A stretch of 35,649 nt of DNA from Desulfobacterales bacterium. Lineage in GTDB: Bacteria > Desulfobacterota > Desulfobacteria > Desulfobacterales > UBA2156. The stretch is taken from contig DRHF01000163.1 in NCBI GenBank assembly GCA_011049715.1, positions 1 to 35,649 of the forward strand, in the 5' to 3' direction. This document shows, in pieces, positions 1 through 7,394 of this stretch. The position numbers and the translations under genes were made by a program. The notes below the pieces were generated by a model. It was not told where the DNA came from and did not search any database. It was given only the letters and a program-made list of their open reading frames with translations. Positions within the stretch are counted from its first letter, which is position 1. Every line of letters starts with the position of its first letter.

Positions 1-138
1 AATAAGGTCAAATACTCCATCCATGATGCCAGAACGCCGGATATGTTACACTTCCTAAAGTTTTTAGACAAAGCACGACAGAAAGCGAGGCCGTGGGAAG
101 AAGGTAGTAGTTGGCCATACCGTTTCGCAGCTCTTTAA
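1..138 (+). CDS. C-terminal end of an unidentified protein (partial)
   Basis: Frame 1 is open from the window edge to a TAA at 136-138 and gives 45 residues. The tail is basic and aromatic, with the readable stretches MLHFLKFLDKARQKA and WPYRFAAL. Only the last residues of the gene are present, so no family can be assigned. A perfect palindrome starts two bases after the stop codon and could end its transcript. The composition here is closer to the chromosome than the AT-rich DNA that follows, so the gene may lie at the edge of an inserted segment. It could equally be the end of a transposase or of an ordinary hypothetical protein. Confidence 0.45.
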   Translation, partial: NKVKYSIHDARTPDMLHFLKFLDKARQKARPWEEGSSWPYRFAAL

Positions 139-139
139 T

Positions 140-163
140 CCGTGCAAGAAATTTCTTGCACGG
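140..163. terminator. Perfect 24-bp palindrome just after the partial gene
   Basis: The arm ccgtgcaagaaa is followed at once by its exact reverse complement. As RNA it would form a 10-bp stem with a 4-nt AATT loop, followed by AAATATTT. The position, two bases after a stop codon, fits a terminator. The downstream T-tract is poor, so a protein-binding dyad or an element end is also possible. Confidence 0.45.
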
Positions 164-293
164 AAATATTTAAATGATAAATCAAGTAATTATCGTGGGT
201 GAAATAAATGAGTTTTTGATAAAAAGTAGTACTTTTTGAAGTATTAGCCGGTCAATTCATTGATGTGAACATGGTGGTGATATAAAGAATAAA

Positions 294-425
294 ATGCCGC
301 ACATAGCTCACAGAGACGATTTACGTGCAAAATTCAGGTATTATCATGTTAGCGGCGGCGTGAAAAGGTATATTCCCTGGCGGACTGAAACTGCTATGTT
401 TTTTTGGCATGAATTATGCTTATAG
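294..425 (+). CDS. Possible small ORF, 43 aa, unknown
   Basis: ATG at 294 to TAG at 423-425 in AT-rich DNA. The product is basic and aromatic (for example RAKFRYYHVSGGVKRY and PWRTETAMFFWHELC). The upstream sequence has only a weak purine stretch as a ribosome-binding site. It resembles no family I know and could be a fragment of a decayed gene. The rest of 164-551 is AT-rich and holds nothing else I can support. Confidence 0.2.
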   Translation: MPHIAHRDDLRAKFRYYHVSGGVKRYIPWRTETAMFFWHELCL

Positions 426-551
426 TAAAAACCTAACCAATTGAAATCTTTGGCTATTAGAATAAAATCAATCAAGAAGAGTCGTAATATAGAAGCTCTT
501 TAGGAAGAAAATACACTATTTTCAAACCGCCAGTATTTATGCAGTTTCAGG

Positions 552-1838
552 TTGCCGCTGACATATGAAACTGACGCTGATGGTAGTTGGAACCAATATA
601 ATAATAAGGCACAAAGTATGTCATTAGAAGATATTATTGCTGACAAAGATATATCTGATGCAATATCAGCTTTATTAACAAATGAGTTTCTAGGAAGTTT
701 ATATAATGCGGCAGAAATGATTTCAGGGAATTTTGATAGTACCCCTACACAGTATCCTAATTTATTGAGAAACTTTTTAAACGCCACGGTTTCTTTGTTT
801 ACTCTTACTGTACCAACTCAAGGGACATCTGAAGAACTAAATTTTGTAAAAACTATTGATCAGCATAATGAAGGGTTAATGTTTCAATTTCCACAAATCG
901 CAAAAATTTTACAACAGGCATTTATAATGGAAACCACAAGTTTGTTTTTTTCCTACCAACTTCATGATTATCTCCCTGTTTTAGCCGAACAGGGCATTGT
1001 CTATAAAGATTCCTATGATGATAATTATGACAGGTTACATGATATATTTAAGAAAAGGTTCAATCACCTGCATGACCTATTTGAAGGAGCTTTAATAACT
1101 GATGGTTTCAAAGAGGAGTTGGATTATATAAGTGCTAATAAATTGAAAAACAGTGATGCCACTAAAGGTGGATCAGGGTTGCCTAATGGAAACTGGACGG
1201 ATTCATGTGACCTGTATGTCTGGTCTGGTTTAGGTTATGTAAATAAATATGATGGCAGTTGGGATGGTGCTACATTAAAAGCACAATGTAGCTTAAGCGA
1301 TTCTGATAGTGTAGCCGAAATAAGCAATACGCTTACAAGTGAATGTAGTAATGCAATCACAACCAATATTGACTACTACTCTGAAAGTAACTCTGGAAAT
1401 CTGTTTTGTGATTGGTATAATGTTGATTATCTAAAAGGGATTATAGAAATACCTCACGATAATAAAGGATTTAATCATTGGGAAACAAGTGGACAAGAAA
1501 TACTATCCTTACAATTGGACAATCCTAGTTTTGCTTATCTATGGTCTAGAGATTGTTCTTTTCATCAGGATAGTAGTGGTAGCGTTATCTATGATATTGA
1601 CAATTGGGACACTACTCCAGCAGTAATGTTTCAATACAAAGCTCGAAGTGGTGCATTGAGCACTTTTGTAGTATTAATAGGTGATGGTGTTTACACACAA
1701 ATATTATGTATGAATAATGACAGTTGGTGTTCAAATGAGCAATCACAAATGGGCTTAGAAATATGGATAGGCGGTGACCACATTAGGTATATTGAAGTGC
1801 AAAAATATTATGTTGAAGGTTTCCAAATTTTGAATTAG
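552..1838 (+). CDS. Orphan hypothetical protein in AT-rich DNA
   Basis: A long open frame of about 428 codons in strongly AT-rich sequence unlike the genes downstream, which suggests transfer. The start is uncertain. The frame is open from 504 with no ATG until codon 23 (618); the codon at 552 is TTG without a Shine-Dalgarno sequence, whereas 618 has an AAGG about 9 bases upstream. No signal peptide or membrane segment is obvious. The N-terminal half is acidic and helical-looking. Around residues 205-245 the pattern LPNGNWTDSC, then DGSWDGATLKAQC, loosely recalls CVNH (cyanovirin-type lectin) repeats, with W/SC and L-A-C spacing. The C-terminal part is rich in Trp, Cys, Asp and Gly and looks beta-rich. 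The CVNH idea is a weak inference. The gene may also have lost its real 5' end. Confidence 0.55.
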   Translation: MPLTYETDADGSWNQYNNKAQSMSLEDIIADKDISDAISALLTNEFLGSLYNAAEMISGNFDSTPTQYPNLLRNFLNATVSLFTLTVPTQGTSEELNFVKTIDQHNEGLMFQFPQIAKILQQAFIMETTSLFFSYQLHDYLPVLAEQGIVYKDSYDDNYDRLHDIFKKRFNHLHDLFEGALITDGFKEELDYISANKLKNSDATKGGSGLPNGNWTDSCDLYVWSGLGYVNKYDGSWDGATLKAQCSLSDSDSVAEISNTLTSECSNAITTNIDYYSESNSGNLFCDWYNVDYLKGIIEIPHDNKGFNHWETSGQEILSLQLDNPSFAYLWSRDCSFHQDSSGSVIYDIDNWDTTPAVMFQYKARSGALSTFVVLIGDGVYTQILCMNNDSWCSNEQSQMGLEIWIGGDHIRYIEVQKYYVEGFQILN

Positions 1839-1853
1839 CTGAACTGATAAAAA

Positions 1854-1878
1854 CCTCCCTTTAGATATGGGGGGACTT
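1854..1878 (+). terminator. Possible terminator after the orphan gene
   Basis: About 16 bases after the stop, CCTCCC can pair with GGGGGG across a 9-nt loop (one G-T pair), followed by ACTTTC. The stem is short and the T-tract weak. The remaining bases up to the transposase remnant hold nothing I recognise. Confidence 0.3.
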
Positions 1879-1937
1879 TCATAAGTATATAATTAACTCA
1901 GTTTTTGTTCCGATAATAATTTGACTTCGAGATTGCT

Positions 1938-2261
1938 TCACCCTTGATAACGGCATACCCCACTCCGGGCTGGGTCATCCCAGCATTTTCGCCAACTCCT
2001 TACCGCGTGTTCGCCGTATTTATAGGTCTTCAGCCGGTTGAGATCGGAAACAATACCCGCACGTAACGGATTGAGATGGATATTCCGGACAAGCTCCCAT
2101 AGATAGACCTCTTCCTGGCAAACAATCGACTTGAGTCGATCTTGAAAAAGGGGACCATGCGCAAGTGCCAACGATTAATACTGACCACATATCCGGTCAG
2201 CAATCTCATCATGGCTGTGGTGGAGCACGCCGGGTGCGGCCAATCGGGCTAATCTCGGCAT
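1938..2261 (-). pseudogene. Decayed REP-associated (RAYT, Y1/IS200-like) transposase
   Basis: Two minus-strand frames carry pieces of one RAYT protein. The family N-terminus reads MPRLARLAAPGVLHH from 2261 (an in-frame ATG also lies at 2291). It jumps straight to the mid-domain block MRLLTGYVVSINRWH in another frame. A further shift leads to GPLFQDRLKSIVCQEEVYLWE followed by LVRNIHLNPLRAGIV, and the frame ends at 1938. The section between the first two blocks, which in intact proteins carries the HUH metal-binding motif (HVHLL type), is absent. The gene therefore has an internal deletion plus frameshifts and cannot encode an active nuclease. RAYT proteins normally act on REP palindromes. A second remnant on the plus strand near 8949 belongs to a different RAYT subtype. 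Confidence 0.8.
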
Positions 2262-2388
2262 GTGTATTTCCTGCCGCATCGCCTTCACCATGCCAAGTTA
2301 CTTATTTTCCTATGACCGTTCCATGTTCCCAGAAAGGGTAACCCCGTTGTCTTTACTCAGGAGAGCGCCATTTCATTAAATCATGAAC

Positions 2389-2655
2389 TTATTGAAACAT
2401 GACCGGACTGATCTCCAGTGACACCTCTGAGATCTTGTCCGCCGGTATGCCAGTGCGTCTCGCGTGTTCGCGGATGGCTTCTGCGTTCGGCGCGTCGTAT
2501 TCGCAATAGATCTTCCCTTCCGCATCAGAAACGTAGCTCCTTATCCAGACGATGCCGTCCATGTCGGCTATGACTTCATTAGACTTTTTACCCGCTGCCT
2601 CCAACTGTTCTTTGGAGAGCGAGCCAACCGTGCGTTCAATGATGTACCTAGGCAT
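2389..2655 (-). CDS. DUF4242 family small protein
   Basis: An 88-residue protein that matches DUF4242 over its whole length: the opening MPRYIIERTVG, then SKEQLEAAGKKSNEV, WIRSYVS, KIYCEYDAPNAEAIREHAR and a C-terminal PADKISEV. Members are small ferredoxin-like-fold proteins; a characterised Streptomyces relative (SCO4226) binds nickel. Its ATG shares one base with the TAA of the upstream TPR/cyclase gene (TAATG), and its AAAGGAGG ribosome-binding site lies inside the end of that gene, so the two are translationally coupled. The coupling suggests a small-ligand or accessory role with the cyclase regulator, which is inference. Family membership is secure; function is not. Confidence 0.85.
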   Translation of the reverse strand: MPRYIIERTVGSLSKEQLEAAGKKSNEVIADMDGIVWIRSYVSDAEGKIYCEYDAPNAEAIREHARRTGIPADKISEVSLEISPVMFQ

Positions 2656-4034
2656 TATTTCCTCCTTTTCATCAAGCTTGAGTTTTGTAATTCATTACAA
2701 ATTTCTTTCAGTTTTCCATCTTTACATTCCTTGGCAATCCTGGAGGCCTGATTTAAGTAATCACGAGCGCTCTCCTTAGCCCCCTGCGAGGCATACACCC
2801 GTGCGAGATGATACATCATCCAACCTTCGCCTTTGCGATCACCAATGCCCTGCCGTATCTTCAACGCTAGAGCATAGCAGCGTAGCGCCTCATCGGGTTT
2901 GCCCATCTCGTAGTGGACATCTCCCAAAGCAGCCAACGCGTGCCCTTTCAGGAGATTCTCTTTCGTTTGGTAATGAAACTTGAGGGCTGCTTTGAGACGG
3001 TTTAGGGCCTCCTCATAGCGGTTCAATTTCGTCAAGGTCACACCGAGGCTATTCAGAACCAGCCCTTGATGGACTAGATCATCCAGCTCCTGAAAAATCT
3101 TGAGCGCTCGCTCATACCAACCCAACGCCTCTTTGTATGCACCTTGTTGCCATTCCAGGATCCCCAGGGTATTAAGGAGATCGCCCTGTTTGTTTCGATC
3201 ATTCAATTCCTCAGCCAAATCGAGTGCTTCACCATAATATTGTAAAGTGCGTGCAGGATCGTCAGCCTGATGACGTGTAACGCGCGCCATTCCCTCGATC
3301 GCTTCCAGTTCTCCAGGACTGTTGTTCGCAGCCTTTTGCAGCGTTAGTACCTTCTCCCAAGCCGTGATCGCATCCGGATAATTCTTCTCTCGCTCCTGAG
3401 CAGTGGCTATATTGCTCCACATCAGAGCTTCGCTATCATCATCCTTGAGCCGAGCGAAAATCGTCGCAGCCTCGTGAAGGTAAGGCAGTGCATCAGGCTG
3501 CCTGCCCATGCCAAGAAGAACTTCGCCCAACATTCGGAGTGATGCCGACAAGCCCTCGGCATGTTCGGTCTTACGGCTCACATCAATCGCTTGTTCATAG
3601 AGTTGGAGACTTTCTTGAATCCTTTCCTTACGGAAATACATATGGGCAAGAGAGGTAAGAGAATAACACTGTATGATGGGATTCCGGTTTTGTTCTGTAA
3701 TCTTGAGTACCCGTTGAAAGGAATGAATTGCTTCATCATCTTTACCCAAGGATCGATAAGTATTCCCAAGGCTATTCAAAATATAAGCCTGTTTATTGGG
3801 GTTTTGAATCACCTCACAGAGTTGGTGACCCTCCTCCAGACAGGTTCGTGCGCGCTCATAATCTTCGAGGCTTCTCAGGACGGCGCCAAGGTTAGTCAGA
3901 TCTATGACGATCGCTTCGGTATCTTTTTGTTGTCGATCGATTTTGAGTGCTTCTTCTATCCTTTCAAGCGCTTCTTCCTTTTTTGCCCTCATGCCAATAA
4001 AGAAGCCCAAGACTTCGCAACGCGTTCCGCTCAC
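2655..4034 (-). CDS. TPR C-terminal part of the cyclase/ATPase regulator (frame-shifted second half)
   Basis: This 459-codon frame consists almost entirely of tetratricopeptide repeats about 40 residues apart (for example YERALKIFQELDDLVHQGLVLNSLGV and YALALKIRQGIGDRKGEGWMMYHLA). It has no convincing start: the opening GTG lies inside the upstream gene and its first 15 or so residues are unlike a TPR. Reading the upstream frame up to GLLYWHEGKK and then continuing here at EEALERIEEALKID restores a perfect TPR helix pair. The two frames are therefore one gene of about 1287 codons, broken by one extra A in the A6 run at 3979-3984. The TPR array presumably binds partners or regulates the ATPase and cyclase domains. 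The stop overlaps the start of the DUF4242 gene. Confidence 0.85.
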   Translation of the reverse strand: MSGTRCEVLGFFIGMRAKKEEALERIEEALKIDRQQKDTEAIVIDLTNLGAVLRSLEDYERARTCLEEGHQLCEVIQNPNKQAYILNSLGNTYRSLGKDDEAIHSFQRVLKITEQNRNPIIQCYSLTSLAHMYFRKERIQESLQLYEQAIDVSRKTEHAEGLSASLRMLGEVLLGMGRQPDALPYLHEAATIFARLKDDDSEALMWSNIATAQEREKNYPDAITAWEKVLTLQKAANNSPGELEAIEGMARVTRHQADDPARTLQYYGEALDLAEELNDRNKQGDLLNTLGILEWQQGAYKEALGWYERALKIFQELDDLVHQGLVLNSLGVTLTKLNRYEEALNRLKAALKFHYQTKENLLKGHALAALGDVHYEMGKPDEALRCYALALKIRQGIGDRKGEGWMMYHLARVYASQGAKESARDYLNQASRIAKECKDGKLKEICNELQNSSLMKRRK

Positions 4035-6519
4035 AAATAGGATCGGAGATGTCTCGACTGATGCAAAGGGATTTATCTAAAGCCTCCTCCGCATCGGTAA
4101 AGCGACGAAGTAACGTGCACAAATCTCCCTGCCGAACATAGACCTCTGCGAGGCGGGCCGGATCATCAGCGGGCTGGAGAAGCGAGAGGATCTGTTCAAT
4201 GATTGCCTGTTGTTTTTCACGCTGCCCCAACGTTTCATGGAGGCGCTCCTGCTGTAGCAAAACGTCGATTAGAATTTCCTGCCTGGACTGGTTCTCCGGA
4301 AGCCGCAGCAGGCAGGCCTGTACCTGTTCGAGCATCGTAACCGCTTCGTGAAATTGACTCAGCCTATAGGCTTTGTTAGCTGCTTTACGGCCATAGTCAA
4401 CCGCTTTTGTCCAGTTTTCAGCTAGGCTGAAATGGTGGTACAACAAGTTCATCTGCTCCTCAATCCGGTTATGATAGAGGTCTTCGATAGCTTGCCCGAC
4501 AAGCTCATGCAAAACCTTCCGCCGTTGCAGAAGCAGGGTTTCATAGGCGACTTCCTGCGTAAAGGCATGCTTGAAGATATAGGTTGATTCGGGATATATC
4601 CCTCTCTCAAATAAGAGCTCTGAGTCCTTTAATGCCGATAACTGGGACAGCAACTCTTGTTCTTGTAGGTCCGTTATTCTCCGGATCAATTCGTGACTGA
4701 ACTCCCTCCCAACGACTGATCCGGTCTGAAGAACGCCCTTCGCTTCCTCAGGCAGGGAGTCTACGCGGGCCATGATTACATCATGTATCGTTGAGGGTAT
4801 AGTTATAGTTTCAATATCTTTTGCGATTCCACAAGCGTTGCCCCTTTTCTCTATGGCCTGAAGATCCTTAAGGGACTTAATAAACTCCTCGATGAAAAAG
4901 GGCACGCCTTCGGTCTTCTCAAGGATGAAGTCCTCAAGATCTCCGTGGATTTTCACTGCATCCAAAAGGTGGCTAACCATAACAAGGCTTTCCCTGTTGG
5001 AAAGTCGGTTCAGGTTCACCTGACTGTGATAGGATTTTGCCCCCCAGGTGTGCACATACTCGGGCCTATAAGTGAAAATCAGAAATACCCTTGCTCCGGA
5101 TATACTATCCAACAGATCCTTCAAATAATCCTCAGAACTCTTATCAATCCAGTGAAGATCCTCAATGGCTATGATCAAGGGCCGAATCTCGCAACCCCTA
5201 AAAGTGATTCGCTTTACGGCCCCGGTGATTTGATCTTTTCTTGCCTCAGGGCTCATGGGTATGTTGTCGATACCGCTGTTTTTCACTGACAGTAGCTCTA
5301 ATAGATATGGCAGGGTCGAGGGTTCATCGGCTCCTATTGCTTTTAAGCCAGTTTTGACCTTTTCCGTGATCTCGGCATCCGCTTCCCCCTCCTGAATTTC
5401 GAAGTTCGACTTCAAGACATCTAAGACCGGATGATAGGCCACGCCACGGCTGTAAGAGAGACATTTCCCCTCCAGAAAGGTCACATCCTCGCTGGAAACC
5501 GCCTTGCGGAACTCATATAAGAGTCTGGATTTCCCTACACCTGCTTCGGCCACAATAGAAAATGCCTGACCTCGCCCTGCCTTGGAGCGCTCAAATCCAT
5601 CCAAAAAAAGTTCAAGCTCCCTCGCCCTGCCTACAAATGGAGTTAAACCTCTCTCAGCACTGACATCAAACCGTGTCCTTTGGGTGCTGGGGGCAATGAC
5701 ACGAAATACATTGACAGATTCTTCTTTGCCTTTGACCGCTCTTTCACCTAAAGCCTCAAACCGGAAAAATCCTTCAGTGAGCTTGAATGTCTCCACGGTC
5801 ACATAAGTAGCTCCGGGCTCTGCAAGCCCCTCCATCCTGGATGCCAGATTCACCGTATCTCCCACGGCCTTGAACTCAACCCGGAGGTCGTTTCCCAGGG
5901 TTCCAACAACCACCGGTCCGGTATGAATGCCGATCCGCATTTTAAAAGACGGAAAATTTTCTTTCTCTTGTTTTATTCTATCGCTGAGCCGGGCTATCTC
6001 ACGATGAATAGAATAAGCAGATCGGATAGCTCTCTGTGGCGCGTCTTCCAAAGCGATGGGAGCGCCAAATAGAGCCATTATCCCATCGCCGGTCATCTCA
6101 TTGACTGTGCCTTCATAGTCGTGGACTTTGTGAATAAGGAGCTCGTAAACCTGATCCATTATGCTGTAGGCCTCCTCTGGACCAAGTTTTTCAACAAAAT
6201 GCGTAAACCCCTCCATGTCGCAAAACATGACTGTAACCTGCTTCCGTTCCCCTTCAATTCTGTCTCTTTGAGATAGAATCTTCTCCGTGAGACCTTTCGG
6301 AAGGTATCGCTGAATTTTTTCTATTTTCTCGTCAAAGGAGAGATCTTTAGTGGGTGGTTCTGAAGGAAGAGTCAATTTGTGCCCACACTCATCACAGAAC
6401 ATTGCCTCGTTAGGTAAATGCTTGCTGCACTTAGGACATTTAAATTTCAATTCCTCACCGCATTTAAGACAAAATTTAGCTCCCTCACGATTTTCAAATT
6501 GGCACTTCGGGCACTTCAT
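3964..6519 (-). CDS. Class III nucleotide cyclase with AAA ATPase and TPR regions (5' part of a frame-shifted gene)
   Basis: The 851-residue product has two N-terminal zinc ribbons (Cys 3, 6, 17, 20 and 28, 31, 42, 45). A class III cyclase domain (about 93-275) shows the metal-binding Asp101 (FCDMEGFT) and Asp145 (MTGDGIMALFG) and the transition-state residues Asn224 and Arg228 (GDTVNLASRM). An AAA_16-type ATPase follows, with Walker A AEAGVGKS near 324-331 and a Walker B-like IIAIEDLHWID, then the first TPRs. The architecture resembles soluble adenylyl cyclase and related bacterial regulators; it has no membrane segment, so it is cytosolic. The ATG at 6519 was chosen because AAAGG lies 7 bases upstream and it puts the zinc ribbon at the N-terminus; an open frame runs further to 6696. 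By eye, the purine-specificity positions are Glu141 and Lys217, not the usual Lys and Asp/Thr. The frame ends prematurely at 3964 because of the A6 run. Confidence 0.88.
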   Translation of the reverse strand: MKCPKCQFENREGAKFCLKCGEELKFKCPKCSKHLPNEAMFCDECGHKLTLPSEPPTKDLSFDEKIEKIQRYLPKGLTEKILSQRDRIEGERKQVTVMFCDMEGFTHFVEKLGPEEAYSIMDQVYELLIHKVHDYEGTVNEMTGDGIMALFGAPIALEDAPQRAIRSAYSIHREIARLSDRIKQEKENFPSFKMRIGIHTGPVVVGTLGNDLRVEFKAVGDTVNLASRMEGLAEPGATYVTVETFKLTEGFFRFEALGERAVKGKEESVNVFRVIAPSTQRTRFDVSAERGLTPFVGRARELELFLDGFERSKAGRGQAFSIVAEAGVGKSRLLYEFRKAVSSEDVTFLEGKCLSYSRGVAYHPVLDVLKSNFEIQEGEADAEITEKVKTGLKAIGADEPSTLPYLLELLSVKNSGIDNIPMSPEARKDQITGAVKRITFRGCEIRPLIIAIEDLHWIDKSSEDYLKDLLDSISGARVFLIFTYRPEYVHTWGAKSYHSQVNLNRLSNRESLVMVSHLLDAVKIHGDLEDFILEKTEGVPFFIEEFIKSLKDLQAIEKRGNACGIAKDIETITIPSTIHDVIMARVDSLPEEAKGVLQTGSVVGREFSHELIRRITDLQEQELLSQLSALKDSELLFERGIYPESTYIFKHAFTQEVAYETLLLQRRKVLHELVGQAIEDLYHNRIEEQMNLLYHHFSLAENWTKAVDYGRKAANKAYRLSQFHEAVTMLEQVQACLLRLPENQSRQEILIDVLLQQERLHETLGQREKQQAIIEQILSLLQPADDPARLAEVYVRQGDLCTLLRRFTDAEEALDKSLCISRDISDPICERNALRSLGLLYWHEGKKGRSA

Positions 6520-6717
6520 TTTTGAACCTTTAGGTAAATAAGCTTTTATTTTAAATAATGGAACCGACCAAAATTGGGTGGCACAAAACAAATAGAGGAT
6601 GATGCCAGCCGTCAACGGGAGATGAGGAATTCCACAATAGAAATCGCTTCCGGACAGAGTCTGAAAATTGAAGAGCGAATCAATTTTCTGATCCATCTAT
6701 ATTGGCTAATCTTTTTA

Positions 6718-6744
6718 ATGCTACATTGTAGTAAAACTTGTCAA
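6718..6744 (-). promoter_or_regulatory. Candidate promoter for the cyclase gene
   Basis: On the minus strand a perfect TTGACA (6744-6739) precedes TAGCAT (6723-6718) with a 15-bp spacer, which is short. It would give a leader of about 190 bases before the ATG at 6519. This is a sequence match only. Confidence 0.3.
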
Positions 6745-6849
6745 GATAATTTAATATTTCCTAAATTTAATCATTGAAGGATAGCTCCTCAAAATATCCT
6801 TGAAAGTGGTGTTTTTATTATATGGATTTATAGGCGGATTTATCACCTA

Positions 6850-7062
6850 CTATTCACTCTGTATTTCTTTAAGCCTCTTCTGTGCTGCTTTGTTTGATTG
6901 GTCGATCTTCCTCTCTTTCTCCTTTGCTTTTTCGATTGCTCCTCGTTGAAGAGCCGGAACAGCCGGAAGATAGTACTGGGGTGAAGTTCTTGCCCTGTTA
7001 AACCCTGTTGATTTCTCCTGTTTAACTGGAGTGTTTAACAAAACGCGAAGCCTGCCCGCCAT
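6850..7062 (-). CDS. Doubtful 70-aa ORF with a charged coiled C-terminus
   Basis: ATG at 7062 to a stop at 6850. The C-terminal half is a Lys/Glu-rich helix (IEKAKEKERKIDQSNKAAQK). The N-terminal half is encoded by the GTTTAAC-rich repeat and part of the GC-rich stem described separately, which argues that the reading frame is accidental there. I recognise no family. The rest of 6745-7348 holds short repeats and no other supported gene. Confidence 0.2.
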   Translation of the reverse strand: MAGRLRVLLNTPVKQEKSTGFNRARTSPQYYLPAVPALQRGAIEKAKEKERKIDQSNKAAQKRLKEIQSE

Positions 7063-7090
7063 CGCTCTCGCTCAGGCGAGTCGGGCGGGC
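6997..7090. repeat. GTTTAAC cluster with an adjoining GC-rich stem-loop
   Basis: Three 7-mers lie close together: GTTAAAC at 6997-7003 and GTTTAAC at 7020-7026 and 7033-7039. Next to them GCCCGCC (7054-7060) can pair with GGCGGGC (7084-7090), with further partial pairing inside. The GC content jumps sharply compared with the flanks. The heptamers fit the degenerate core of integron attC sites, but the full paired layout of an attC is not present, so no function is assigned. Confidence 0.35.
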
Positions 7091-7313
7091 GTATTTCACA
7101 GGGACCTGCCACTGTTGTCTCAATCCCAATCGGTTATCAATCAATATTCCAATAGAATGTCCCCAAAAGCTCTGACGGTGTGGTCGTTTAATTGCTGAAT
7201 AGCTTGTCGCCTCTTACTTTCACATTACACCAAATAGAATCTATTTCGACGGTTGCCAATAATTATTAATTACGATGTGACCCGCTTGTTTTCTTGTCAA
7301 AAGTGAAGTCGCG

Positions 7314-7394
7314 ACCCCTTGTCTTTTCAGATCAACCTAATAGTAAACTTATATTCTTACGGGCGTCCCTCTTTTCCTTGACCCCGTTGTCTTT
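7314..7394. repeat. REP-like short repeats at the end of the MFS gene
   Basis: The 14-mer accccgttgtcttt at 7381-7394 is identical to 2341-2354, beside the first RAYT remnant. A variant lacking the G, accccttgtctttt, lies at 7314-7327, and a looser one starts near 7280. They read like degenerate REP sequences of the kind that RAYT transposases mobilise. The copy at 7381 lies within the coding end of the MFS transporter. Confidence 0.4.

Noticed and set aside
500-787. Minus-strand 95-aa frame opposite the orphan gene
   Set aside because: It overlaps the longer plus-strand frame, has no ribosome-binding site and resembles no family.
3979-3985. Programmed -1 frameshift at AAAAAAG
   Set aside because: The heptamer is out of phase with the reading frame and the needed shift is +1 (skip of one A), so a dnaX-type mechanism does not fit.
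3561-4040. Plus-strand 159-aa frame inside the TPR region
   Set aside because: Antisense shadow of the TPR coding sequence; the repeats on the minus strand explain the conservation.
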